DNA of 11,941 nt from contig NZ_JAIWON010000124.1 of assembly GCF_020216885.1 (NCBI RefSeq), forward strand, positions 1 through 11,941, written 5' to 3'. The notes beneath the pieces were generated by a model that saw only the letters and a list, made by a program, of their open reading frames with translations, had not been told where the DNA came from and made no database searches. Positions 1 through 7,098 of this stretch are shown in pieces; position 1 is the stretch's first letter, and every line of letters begins with the position of its first letter. The position numbers and the translations under genes were made by a program. This DNA comes from Zymomonas sp. (GTDB taxonomy: Bacteria > Pseudomonadota > Alphaproteobacteria > Sphingomonadales > Sphingomonadaceae).

Positions 1-92
1 CGTCTGGTTCGTCTGGTTCGTCTGGTTCGTCTGGTTCGTCTGGTTCGTCTGGTTCGTCTGGTTCGTCTGGTTCGTCTGGTTCGTCTGGTTCG
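1..92. repeat. 9-bp tandem repeat (TCTGGTTCG), ten full copies plus two bases
   Basis: Ten identical copies of TCTGGTTCG occupy 3-92 with CG at 1-2, so the array continues beyond the window. On the minus strand, in the mlaA frame, each unit reads AAC CAG ACG (Asn-Gln-Thr). There are no base differences between copies, which suggests recent expansion by slippage or conversion. Because the unit is 9 bp, changes in copy number keep the frame open and alter only tail length. Confidence 0.98.
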
Positions 93-978
93 GGGTATCA
101 CTGCCCTTTGCCTTGGATTCCAGATCCGCTACGGCATTATCCAATGCAGGATCACCCGTCGAAGCTGAAGTCGAAGTAGATGACGTATCATCCAGCCCGC
201 TGCTGCTTAAATCGGCATCCGTAATAGCTGCATTACTTGATTTATTACCGGGGGCATCCTGATCCATGATCTGGGCACGCCGATGCTGCAAGAAAGCCGA
301 ACGGGCTGCCGCATACGGATCAAGACTACTTTCCAGAAAAGAATCCGCCCCTGATTCTGCCATTTGGGCGCGCATTTTTACAACGCTGACAACTGCAATG
401 GCATAGGTGGCTGCATTCGGAACGAAGTGACATTCACGGACACAATAACTAAAGGGATCAGCCCATTGGGCAATACCGGTGCCGACCGCATCACGCATCG
501 TCGTTGGCCCCATGAAGGGTAAAACAAAATAAGGCCCGCCATTCATGCCCCAACGCGCCATGGTCTGACCAAAATCTTCGACTGTCGAAACGACTCCTAT
601 TTTCGTAGCGGTATCACGAATACCACCTATGCCGACCGTTGTGTTAATAGCGAGACGCGCGATGTTCTTCCCTGCCAGATAGGGTTTGCCCTGCAATAGG
701 TTGTTAATGGCGTTAAAAGGCTCTTCAAGATTAGCAAAGATACGGATAATAGCCTTGCGAACCGGCTCTGGGACTTTTTTGTTATAATATTTGGCAACCG
801 GCTGCATCACCAATTTGTCAGCTTTTGAATTGATATTCCAGACTTTGCGGTTGAATTTTTCCAGCGGGTCTGTCTGGGCAAGGGTATCCGTGCCGGGCGT
901 AATGGTACAGCCACCCAAGAGAGCTAGGGCAGAGAAAGACACAAGGGCGGGTCTAAGAAGAGATTTTGGCGCAGTCAT
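1..978 (-). CDS. mlaA: MlaA (VacJ) family outer-membrane lipoprotein with NQT-repeat tail, 3' end off the window
   Basis: The reading frame is open from the ATG at 978 to the left edge, 326 codons, with the C-terminus missing. Residues 1-24 form a lipoprotein signal: basic start, hydrophobic stretch and lipobox LGGC, with Cys24 as the predicted lipidated residue. The MlaA domain runs from about 37 to 230 and shows family motifs: DPLEKFNR (37-44), EDFGQTMARWGMNGGPY (134-150) and LPFMGPTTMRD (153-163). MlaA sits in the outer membrane and removes misplaced phospholipids from the outer leaflet, handing them to MlaC and the MlaFEDB complex; none of those partners is in view. After residue 240 the protein becomes low complexity, with a Ser/Thr-rich part near 258-274, and then ten consecutive Asn-Gln-Thr units from residue 297 to the edge. 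E. coli MlaA has about 250 residues, so this tail is an extension. The gene is divergent from the methionine operon. Its ribosome-binding site is weak; a GTG codon lies directly before the ATG. Confidence 0.93.
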   Translation of the reverse strand, partial: MTAPKSLLRPALVSFSALALLGGCTITPGTDTLAQTDPLEKFNRKVWNINSKADKLVMQPVAKYYNKKVPEPVRKAIIRIFANLEEPFNAINNLLQGKPYLAGKNIARLAINTTVGIGGIRDTATKIGVVSTVEDFGQTMARWGMNGGPYFVLPFMGPTTMRDAVGTGIAQWADPFSYCVRECHFVPNAATYAIAVVSVVKMRAQMAESGADSFLESSLDPYAAARSAFLQHRRAQIMDQDAPGNKSSNAAITDADLSSSGLDDTSSTSTSASTGDPALDNAVADLESKAKGSDTPNQTNQTNQTNQTNQTNQTNQTNQTNQTNQT

Positions 979-1017
979 CACGAAGCGGTGCCATAGCAAA
1001 AACAATTACACAAGTCG

Positions 1018-1047
1018 TTGACTTTTATTAGTATCAACGATTATCCT
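1018..1047 (+). promoter_or_regulatory. Candidate sigma-70 promoter of the methionine operon
   Basis: TTGACT (1018-1023, five of six to consensus) is followed after 18 bases by TATCCT (1042-1047, four of six). Transcription would begin near 1053, inside the palindrome at 1049-1064, and leave a leader of about 180 bases before the first gene at 1233. The position relative to the palindrome fits a repressible promoter. It is a sequence match only; other AT-rich stretches nearer the gene (around 1154-1180) could also serve. Confidence 0.45.
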
Positions 1048-1048
1048 C

Positions 1049-1069
1049 ATAAAGATATCTTTATATCTT
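1049..1069. promoter_or_regulatory. Palindromic operator candidate for the ArsR/methyltransferase regulator
   Basis: ATAAAGATATCTTTAT at 1049-1064 is a perfect 16-bp palindrome. It overlaps a second dyad, AAGATAT-N4-ATATCTT at 1052-1069. AT-rich dyads of this size are typical ArsR-family operators, and the site falls just downstream of the candidate -10 element at 1042-1047, where a bound repressor would block transcription. The natural ligand is the protein encoded at 1233, by autoregulation. A SahR-type site is my inference. It could also act on mlaA, which is divergent. Confidence 0.6.
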
Positions 1070-1232
1070 GAATTAACCATTGGGTATGACCCATATCCTG
1101 TGTTTTCCCGACCGATAGAACAAAAGGAAATCGCTCCTTGAGTTTTAGAGAAAGTGACAGTTTCTATTATTATATTTTCAAAAAGTTAAAAGTAACAAAA
1201 TGATAACAGGGTAGAAAAGGCCACCAAGATTT

Positions 1233-2177
1233 ATGGATGATTTACTGGCGATTTTTCGTGCTTTAACGGATCCAACGCGCATACGTATATTATTGTTATT
1301 GCATGAAATGGAGTTGTCTATAGGCGAAATCGCCCAGATTTTAGGACAAAGCCAACCCCGAGTCTCGCGCCATGTAAAGGTTTTGGTTGATGCCGGTCTT
1401 GTGGTGAGACGCAAAGAAGGCAGTTGGGTTTTTTTGCATCTTGGGAAAAAAGAACGCCTGCAACCGCTGTTTTCTGCCTTGGATATTTGGGATCAGGAAA
1501 AATCATGGCGGAATACCGACCATGCCCGTTTAAAGGCTGTTTTGCTTGATCGCGCCGCCGCTGCTTCCCGTTATTTTGAAGCCCATGCACCGGAATGGGA
1601 CTCGATTCGTTCTATGCATGTCGCTGAATCCGAAGTTGAGCAGGCCATATTATCCATTGTCGGTGATAGAAAAATCGGTCGATTAGTCGATATCGGCACG
1701 GGCACGGGTCGAATGCTAGAACTTCTAGGGTCACAAGCGGATAAAATGATCGGTGTTGATCGTAGCCCTGAAATGCTTCGAATCGCCCGCACAAAATTAA
1801 CCGGTAAAAATTTACCCCAAGCCAGTCTTTGTCAGGGTGATATGTATGCCCTGCCTTTAGAAAAGAAATCGGCTGATTGGGTCATTCTGCATCAGGTTTT
1901 ACATTACGCACAGCAACCCGCCTTGGCGATCGAAGAAGCGGCAAGAGTGCTCGATAAAAACGGGCATTTGCTGATTATTGATTTTGCATCCCACGATAAA
2001 GAAGAACTTCGTCTCAACAACGCACATGCCCGTCTTGGCTTTTCGGATGACCAAATCAATGAATGGTTTTTGTCATCAGGCCTCATGACCCAAAAAATCG
2101 AGCAGTTAAAGGGCGGCAGTCTGACGGTCAAATTATGGCTGGCAACGCGTTCGGATAGTCTTTCAAGAAAGAGTTAA
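1233..2177 (+). CDS. ArsR-family winged-helix regulator fused to a SAM-dependent methyltransferase domain (SahR-like)
   Basis: The 314-residue protein has two parts. Residues 1-90 are an ArsR-type winged helix: FRALTDPTRIRILLLL (8-23), recognition helix around QPRVSRHVKVL (41-51), and a wing with EGSWVFLHL. Residues from about 145 to 300 form a class I methyltransferase fold: motif I VDIGTGTGR (152-160), the acidic end of strand 2 at VDRS (175-178), GDMYALPL (202-209) and LHQVLHYAQQP (219-229). The metal-binding ELCVCDL motif of ArsR/SmtB metal sensors is replaced by ELSIGEIA, and the only cysteine is Cys200, so it is unlikely to sense metals. Regulators with this architecture include SahR, which responds to S-adenosylhomocysteine and controls methionine-cycle genes. 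Here metF follows after four bases, which supports that role. The methyltransferase fold may serve as the ligand sensor; catalytic activity is unknown. AAGG at 1217-1220 is a distant ribosome-binding site. I am confident of the fusion, moderately so of the SahR identity. Confidence 0.9.
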   Translation: MDDLLAIFRALTDPTRIRILLLLHEMELSIGEIAQILGQSQPRVSRHVKVLVDAGLVVRRKEGSWVFLHLGKKERLQPLFSALDIWDQEKSWRNTDHARLKAVLLDRAAAASRYFEAHAPEWDSIRSMHVAESEVEQAILSIVGDRKIGRLVDIGTGTGRMLELLGSQADKMIGVDRSPEMLRIARTKLTGKNLPQASLCQGDMYALPLEKKSADWVILHQVLHYAQQPALAIEEAARVLDKNGHLLIIDFASHDKEELRLNNAHARLGFSDDQINEWFLSSGLMTQKIEQLKGGSLTVKLWLATRSDSLSRKS

Positions 2178-2181
2178 ACAT

Positions 2182-3087
2182 ATGGAACGGATACTTAGAG
2201 AAAATCCGAATTTTGTAACGGAACCGTTTCTGGGTGAAAAAGAACCTCATATCTCTTTTGAGTTCTTCCCTCCCAAAAATGAAGAAGCCGACAAGCTGTT
2301 ATGGGAATCGGTCGAACGTTTGGCACCTTTGAAACCGCGATTCATGTCTGTAACCTATGGGGCAGGCGGTTCTACCCGTGAACGAACACGGGCAACGGTG
2401 ACTCGAATTGCACGGGAAACGACGATTCCGGCAGTCGCGCATTTGACTTGTGTGAATGCCAGCCGTGATGAAATTGATGATATTGCCCGGGATTATTGGG
2501 ATGCAGGCATCCGTCATATTGTCGCATTACGGGGTGACCCGCCCGGGGGTGAACGTTTTCAGGCACGCCCTGATGGTTATGCCAATGCGGTTGAATTGGT
2601 CGAAGGTCTGAAACGGATAGCGCCTTTTGAAATTTCGGTCGCCTGTTATCCCGAAACCCATCCGCAGGCATTAAGCCCAGAAGCCGATATCGAGTTTTTG
2701 AAACGGAAATTCGATGCTGGAGCGACCAGAGCGATTAGCCAGTTTTTCCTTTCGGCGGATGTTTTTTTGCGCTTCCGTGATCGGGTAGCTGCCGCCGGTA
2801 TTACAGCTGAAATTTTACCCGGTATCATGCCGACTTCCAATATTAGCGGGTTAAGGCGAATGGCCGATAGCTGTGGTATTGCGATACCCGAAAAACTTGG
2901 CCGTTTGATGGAAAGCCTTGATAAAGACGATCCCTCTGTCAAACAGATGGTGTCTATGGCGGTGACCTCCGATTTATGCAGCCAGTTGGCAAGAGAAGGG
3001 GTGGATTCTTTCCATTTCTACACCATGAATCGGGCTGAAATTACCTCTGCCCTTTGTCGCCTTTTAGGCAGACAACCTGTGGCCTGA
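2182..3087 (+). CDS. metF: 5,10-methylenetetrahydrofolate reductase
   Basis: MetF reduces 5,10-methylene-tetrahydrofolate to 5-methyl-tetrahydrofolate with FAD and NAD(P)H, in the cytoplasm, supplying the methyl donor for methionine synthase encoded next. The 301-residue protein matches the usual bacterial single-domain length (E. coli 296). Visible family signatures are FEFFPPK with the catalytic Glu27 (E. coli Glu28), TYGAGGS (58-64), HLTC (87-90), LRGDPP with Asp119 (E. coli Asp120, near the flavin), ISVACYPETHP (151-161), ISQFF with Gln187, PGIMPTSN (213-220) and the C-terminal HFYTMNRAE. The start lies four bases after the stop of the regulator gene, with AAGAAAGAG at 2165-2173 as a purine-rich ribosome-binding site, so translational coupling is likely. 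No oddities were seen. Confidence 0.97.
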   Translation: MERILRENPNFVTEPFLGEKEPHISFEFFPPKNEEADKLLWESVERLAPLKPRFMSVTYGAGGSTRERTRATVTRIARETTIPAVAHLTCVNASRDEIDDIARDYWDAGIRHIVALRGDPPGGERFQARPDGYANAVELVEGLKRIAPFEISVACYPETHPQALSPEADIEFLKRKFDAGATRAISQFFLSADVFLRFRDRVAAAGITAEILPGIMPTSNISGLRRMADSCGIAIPEKLGRLMESLDKDDPSVKQMVSMAVTSDLCSQLAREGVDSFHFYTMNRAEITSALCRLLGRQPVA

Positions 3088-3111
3088 AAATAATGACAGC
3101 TGGAACAAGAA

Positions 3112-3125
3112 CGGCTATCTAGCCG
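3112..3125 (+). other. Short intercistronic hairpin between metF and metH1
   Basis: CGGCTA-TC-TAGCCG forms a small perfect stem in the 68-bp gap between metF and the homocysteine methyltransferase gene. There is no T-run behind it, so it is not a terminator. An RNA-processing or stability element is possible, as is chance. Confidence 0.35.
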
Positions 3126-3155
3126 ATGGAAAGCGGCTGAAAAGGAAAAGCGGTC

Positions 3156-4211
3156 ATGAAAAAGAGCATAGCAGCAGAACGTCTGCGGGAAGAAGCAAGC
3201 AAGCGTATCTTGCTGACAGATGGTGCTTTCGGCACAATGATTCAGCGCTATAATCTTGATGAGGCCGCCTATCGGGGCAAATATGCGCTGGGTCATGACC
3301 AAAAAGGGAATAATGACCTTTTGGTATTGACCCGTCCCGATGTGATTGATGCCATTACCCGCGCTTATCTGGATGCTGGTTCTGATATGGTTTCAACGAA
3401 CAGTTTTAACGCCAACAAAATCAGCCAGTCGGATTATAATGCCGAATCTCTGGTCACTGACATGAACCGCCAAGCGGCGGCGATTGCCCGAAAAGCGGCA
3501 GATGACTATCAAGCGAAAGATGGTCGTCCTCGCTTTGTTGCGGGCGCCGTTGGCCCCACCAATAAAACGCTTTCATTGTCGCCAGATGTCAATGATCCGG
3601 GCTATCGCGCGATTGATTTCGATCACTTGAAAGCGGTCTATGCTCATCAAGTGGCTGGTTTGATCGAAGGCGGTGCCGATTTTATTCTCATTGAAACCAT
3701 TTTTGATACGCTAAATGCCAAGGCTGGTATCATGGCCGTTTTGGAAGAAAGTCAGCGGTTACAGCGCGAAATCCCGATGATGATTTCGATGACCATCACC
3801 GATATGTCAGGACGTAATCTTTCCGGTCATTCTATCGAAGCCTTCTGGTATGCAGTGCGCCATGCCAAGCCATTGACGATTGGCCTAAACTGTTCTTTCG
3901 GGGCAGATAAATTGCGGTCGCATGTCAAAACGCTTTCTGCTTTGGCCGATACTTTGTTGATGGCTTATCCGAATGCAGGATTGCCCAATGATTTGGGGCA
4001 ATATGACGAAATGCCCGAAACCACGGGACATTTTATCGAAGAATGGGCAAAATCAGGCATGGTCAATATTGTGGGCGGTTGTTGTGGTTCAACGCCTGAA
4101 CATATTGCCGCCATGGCCAAGGCCGTGAAGGGCTATCCCCCCAGAAAATTGGCCAAAATGGCACCGGCGATGCGTCTTGCCGGACTCGACCCGATGATTG
4201 TTCCGGCCTGA
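3156..4211 (+). CDS. metH: Methionine synthase, homocysteine-binding (zinc) subunit of a split MetH
   Basis: This 351-residue protein corresponds to the N-terminal homocysteine S-methyltransferase module of cobalamin-dependent methionine synthase. [11 protein letters not shown] (20-30) opens the barrel, followed by [13 protein letters not shown] (133-145) and [14 protein letters not shown] (178-191). The zinc ligands are Cys246 in GLNCSFG, and Cys309 and Cys310 in [10 protein letters not shown], matching E. coli Cys247, Cys310 and Cys311. The module binds homocysteine and activates its thiol for methylation by methylcobalamin held on the partner protein encoded immediately downstream. In E. 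coli both are one chain of about 1227 residues; here the chain ends cleanly after the zinc site. AAGGA at 3142-3146 is a well-placed ribosome-binding site. Separate genes for the two halves are, to my knowledge, common in sphingomonads, so this is not read as a frameshift. BHMT-like or other homocysteine methyltransferase activity is less likely given the context. Confidence 0.94.
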   Translation: MKKSIAAERLREEASKRILLTDGAFGTMIQRYNLDEAAYRGKYALGHDQKGNNDLLVLTRPDVIDAITRAYLDAGSDMVSTNSFNANKISQSDYNAESLVTDMNRQAAAIARKAADDYQAKDGRPRFVAGAVGPTNKTLSLSPDVNDPGYRAIDFDHLKAVYAHQVAGLIEGGADFILIETIFDTLNAKAGIMAVLEESQRLQREIPMMISMTITDMSGRNLSGHSIEAFWYAVRHAKPLTIGLNCSFGADKLRSHVKTLSALADTLLMAYPNAGLPNDLGQYDEMPETTGHFIEEWAKSGMVNIVGGCCGSTPEHIAAMAKAVKGYPPRKLAKMAPAMRLAGLDPMIVPA

Positions 4212-4260
4212 TCGGCCTAGACCGTCTTTTCCTGTTTTCTATTTTTCGGATCTTGTAACC

Positions 4261-6873
4261 GTGACAGAGCTTTCCGCTGACAATAATAAAGCCGCCCGTT
4301 TTTTCAATATTGGTGAACGTACCAATGTGACCGGTTCTGCCCGTTTTAAAAAGCTGATTTTATCAGGGGATTATGCAACCGCCGTTGAAGTAGCGCGGCA
4401 ACAGGTTGAAAATGGTGCGCAGATTATTGACGTCAATATGGATGAAGGTCTGCTAGATGCCAAAGAGGCGATGGTTACCTTTCTTCGGCTGTTAATGGCT
4501 GAACCGGATATTGCCCGTCTGCCGATCATGGTTGATAGTTCCCGTTGGGAAGTGATCGAAGCCGGTCTGCAATGCGTTTCCGGTAAACCCATCATCAACT
4601 CTATCAGTATGAAAGAAGGCGAAGAACCCTTTTTAGCCCATGCCCGTGTGGCGATGGCCTATGGTGCGGCTGTTGTGGTTATGGCCTTTGATGAAAAGGG
4701 ACAGGCTGATAGCCGCGATCGCAAAATTGAAATCTGTAAAAGAGCCTATGATCTTTTAACGGGTATCGGGTTTCCGGCTGAAGATATTATTTTCGATCCC
4801 AATATTTTTGCTGTTGCGACCGGTATTGATGAACATCGCCGCTATGCGATTGATTTTATCGAGGCTTGTCAGGAAATTCGGCGGATTTGTCCTCATACCC
4901 ATATTTCGGGCGGGGTTTCCAATCTGTCCTTCTCCTTCCGAGGTAACGAGCCGGTTCGTCGGGCAATGCACAGCGTTTTCCTCTATCATACGGTGCAAGC
5001 CGGTATGGATATGGGGATTGTGAATGCCGGACAGCTTGATGTCTATGATGTGATTGATCCGGTACTTCGCGAGGCCTGCGAAGATGTCATTTGGGATCGC
5101 CGCGAAGATGCCACGGAAAGGCTGATTACCCTTGCCGAAAATTATCGGCAAGATGGCAGTCAACCGGATAAGAAAACAGAAGAATGGCGCAGTTATGAAG
5201 TCAGAAAACGGCTTGAATATGCGTTGGTTAAAGGCATTGATTCCCATATCGTTGAAGATACCGAAGAAGCCCGCCTTGTCAGCGATCGCCCGATTGAGGT
5301 CATCGAAGGGCCTTTGATGGATGGCATGAATGTCGTTGGTGATCTGTTCGGTAGCGGAAAAATGTTCCTGCCACAGGTCGTAAAATCTGCCCGCGTGATG
5401 AAAAAAGCGGTCGCCTATTTGCTGCCTTATATCGAGGCTGCGAAAGATAAAAATGCCCGTGCCAAAGGGCGCATTATCATGGCGACTGTTAAAGGCGATG
5501 TGCATGATATTGGTAAAAATATCGTCGGTGTTGTGCTGCAATGTAACGGTTACGAAGTGATTGACCTTGGCGTTATGGTGCCTTGGGAAAAAATTATTGA
5601 GGCCATTAAAGAACATGATGCCGATATTGTCGGTCTTTCCGGTTTGATTACGCCTTCCTTGGATGAAATGGTAACGGTTGCCACCGAGATGGAGCGCGCC
5701 GGAATAAAAATTCCTTTGATGATTGGTGGGGCAACGACGTCCAAAGCGCATACGGCTTTACGGATTGATCCGGTTTATTCGGGATGTGTTATTCATGTCT
5801 TGGATGCGTCCCGTTCTGTCGGGGTCGCTTCTGCCTTGTTATCGGATACCCAGCATGATCAATTCGTAAAGGATACTGCCGAGGCCTATCAAAAAATTCG
5901 TGAGGCCAGAAGCGGCAACAAGCAATCGAAATTATTGCCGATCGAACAAGCGCGCAAAAATGCTTTTGTTATTGATCCGGCCTTGAAACCGGCGGCACCC
6001 AAACAACCGGGTATCCATCTGTTTAAAGAATGGGATTTAGCCGAATTACGCGCCTATATTGATTGGACGCCTTTCTTTCGGGCATGGGAATTGGCGGGTA
6101 ATTTTCCGGCTATTTTAGAAGATGAAATTGTCGGAGAGACAGCGACTTCTCTCTATCAAGATGCACAGGCCATGCTTGATCAACTGATCGAAGAAAAATG
6201 GCTGACGGCACAGGCCATTGTCGGATTATGGCCATGTCGCCGCCGTGGTGATGATATCTTGGTCAATGATAATGGCAAAGAAATCTGCCTTCCGATGTTG
6301 CGGCAACAAATGGAAAAACGCGCTGATCGGGCGAATATGTGCCTTGCTGATTTTATCACGGAAGAAGATGACTGGATCGGCGGCTTTGCTTTGACGACTG
6401 GCCACGGGATTGAAAGTCATTTGGCGCGTTTTCGTGCTGAAAATGACGATTATCATGATATTTTGTTAAAGGCTTTGGCTGATCGCTTTGCCGAGGCTTT
6501 GGCTGAAAGGCTCCATCAATATGTCAGAACGACGCTTTGGGGCTATGCTGGAGAAGAAAATTGCGACAATCTCGCCCTGATACAGGAAAAATATAAAGGT
6601 ATCCGGCCTGCGCCCGGTTATCCGGCCTGTCCCGATCACAGTTTAAAAACGATCCTTTTTGATATGCTGGATGTGACGCGGTCTATCAATGTCACTTTGA
6701 CTGACAGCTTGGCTATGTGGCCAACGGCGGCTGTTTCGGGATTCTATTTTGGACATCCGCAATCCAGCTATTTTGGCGTGGCTCGTATCGGCGAAGATCA
6801 ATTGGAAGATTATGCGGTTCGTCGTGGTGTTGAACTCGATATAGCGAGAAGGTGGTTGACACCGAACTTATAA
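4261..6873 (+). CDS. metH: Methionine synthase, folate/cobalamin/reactivation subunit of a split MetH
   Basis: From the GTG at 4261 the protein has 870 residues and carries the remaining MetH modules in order. The pterin-binding domain begins at [10 protein letters not shown] (16-25). The cobalamin cap is near residues 310-390. The B12-binding Rossmann domain has DVHDIGKN with axial-ligand His415 and Asp413 (E. coli His759 and Asp757), GLSGLITPS (458-466) and GGATTSKAH (489-497). The SAM-dependent reactivation domain has [12 protein letters not shown] (782-793) and a C-terminal YFGVARI segment. It transfers methyl from 5-methyl-tetrahydrofolate through cobalamin to homocysteine on the partner subunit, and rescues oxidised cobalamin with SAM. 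The reductant (flavodoxin or similar) is not in view. The same frame extends upstream to a TTG at 4198 that overlaps the previous gene, but the extra 21 residues resemble nothing in the family, and the GTG start places the folate motif 16 residues in, as expected. No strong ribosome-binding site precedes either codon, so coupling to the upstream gene is likely. Confidence 0.95.
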   Translation: MTELSADNNKAARFFNIGERTNVTGSARFKKLILSGDYATAVEVARQQVENGAQIIDVNMDEGLLDAKEAMVTFLRLLMAEPDIARLPIMVDSSRWEVIEAGLQCVSGKPIINSISMKEGEEPFLAHARVAMAYGAAVVVMAFDEKGQADSRDRKIEICKRAYDLLTGIGFPAEDIIFDPNIFAVATGIDEHRRYAIDFIEACQEIRRICPHTHISGGVSNLSFSFRGNEPVRRAMHSVFLYHTVQAGMDMGIVNAGQLDVYDVIDPVLREACEDVIWDRREDATERLITLAENYRQDGSQPDKKTEEWRSYEVRKRLEYALVKGIDSHIVEDTEEARLVSDRPIEVIEGPLMDGMNVVGDLFGSGKMFLPQVVKSARVMKKAVAYLLPYIEAAKDKNARAKGRIIMATVKGDVHDIGKNIVGVVLQCNGYEVIDLGVMVPWEKIIEAIKEHDADIVGLSGLITPSLDEMVTVATEMERAGIKIPLMIGGATTSKAHTALRIDPVYSGCVIHVLDASRSVGVASALLSDTQHDQFVKDTAEAYQKIREARSGNKQSKLLPIEQARKNAFVIDPALKPAAPKQPGIHLFKEWDLAELRAYIDWTPFFRAWELAGNFPAILEDEIVGETATSLYQDAQAMLDQLIEEKWLTAQAIVGLWPCRRRGDDILVNDNGKEICLPMLRQQMEKRADRANMCLADFITEEDDWIGGFALTTGHGIESHLARFRAENDDYHDILLKALADRFAEALAERLHQYVRTTLWGYAGEENCDNLALIQEKYKGIRPAPGYPACPDHSLKTILFDMLDVTRSINVTLTDSLAMWPTAAVSGFYFGHPQSSYFGVARIGEDQLEDYAVRRGVELDIARRWLTPNL

Positions 6874-6882
6874 AAATTCAGA

Positions 6883-7017
6883 TTACTTCTTGTAATTTTT
6901 ATCACTGAACCGATTATAAATATCATCCGAGGACGGCAATTGGCCGGTCTTTTTGCCTTTGTCTTTCTTCGTGATCTTTCGGAATAAAGCATCTTTTGGC
7001 TGAAAATGGGGGCTTTC
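6883..7017 (-). pseudogene. Start-less, protein-like reading frame; possible gene remnant
   Basis: On the minus strand a 44-codon frame runs from a TGA at 7018-7020 to a TAA at 6883-6885, in the gap between metH and the phosphatase gene. It reads like a natural basic C-terminus, for example FQPKDALFRKITKKDKGKK and then SSDDIYNRFSDKNYKK. It has no ATG or GTG start; the only TTG is near its middle. Two short ATG-led frames in other phases lie just upstream, as expected if a small gene had suffered frameshifts. I recognise no family. It could equally be chance, since the T-rich plus strand yields lysine codons on the minus strand, and the metH terminator overlaps it. Confidence 0.25.
6932..6954 (+). 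terminator. Probable intrinsic terminator of the methionine operon
   Basis: GAC-GGC (6932-6937), a five-base loop, then GCC-G-GTC (6943-6949) form a six-pair stem with one bulged G, followed directly by TTTTT (6950-6954). It lies 58 bases after the metH stop. The bulge makes it imperfect, so termination may be partial. Confidence 0.55.
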
Positions 7018-7030
7018 TCACAAGAAGTTT

Positions 7031-7048
7031 GATCATTTTTGAATGATC
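7031..7048. repeat. Perfect inverted repeat upstream of the phosphatase gene
   Basis: GATCATT-TTTG-AATGATC gives a 7-bp perfect stem with a four-base loop, 50 bases before the phosphatase start. There is no T-run after it. It may be an operator, or a hairpin closing the metH transcript; the sequence cannot decide. Confidence 0.5.
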
Positions 7049-7098
7049 GACTGGGATAATATCATTGCCTCGGCCGGACAAAAACTGAGGAGAGGCGC

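Larger units (their letters stand above)
979..1232. other. Divergent intergenic region between mlaA and the methionine operon
   Basis: This 254-bp AT-rich spacer holds the promoter and palindrome described separately, and a short hairpin TGGGT-ATG-ACCCA at 1081-1093. I see no SAM-II, SAH or cobalamin riboswitch consensus in the leader. I also find no clear promoter reading leftward into mlaA, although one must lie here. Confidence 0.6.

Noticed and set aside
1..92. CRISPR or mobile-element terminal repeat
   Set aside because: The units are 9 bp, contiguous and without spacers, and they are in frame with the lipoprotein gene.
791..1021. Plus-strand frame of 76 codons
   Set aside because: It lies over the signal-peptide end of mlaA on the opposite strand, and the product has no family-like features; mlaA is well supported.
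1086..1118. Ten-codon frame in the methionine operon leader (possible leader peptide)
   Set aside because: It has no Met-rich composition, no ribosome-binding site and no attenuator pair of hairpins behind it.
1048..1232. Possible SAM, SAH or cobalamin riboswitch in the leader
   Set aside because: I looked for the conserved cores of these RNAs and saw none. Control by the ArsR-type protein is the simpler reading, but a covariance-model search would be decisive.
4190..4265. Frameshift splitting a single metH gene
   Set aside because: Each half is complete with its own catalytic residues, the joint falls at a domain boundary, and two-gene MetH is known in this group.
4756..5751. Minus-strand frame of 331 codons inside the second metH gene
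   Set aside because: It is an antisense shadow of metH. The plus strand carries unbroken MetH motifs throughout, and the antisense protein looks like nothing known.
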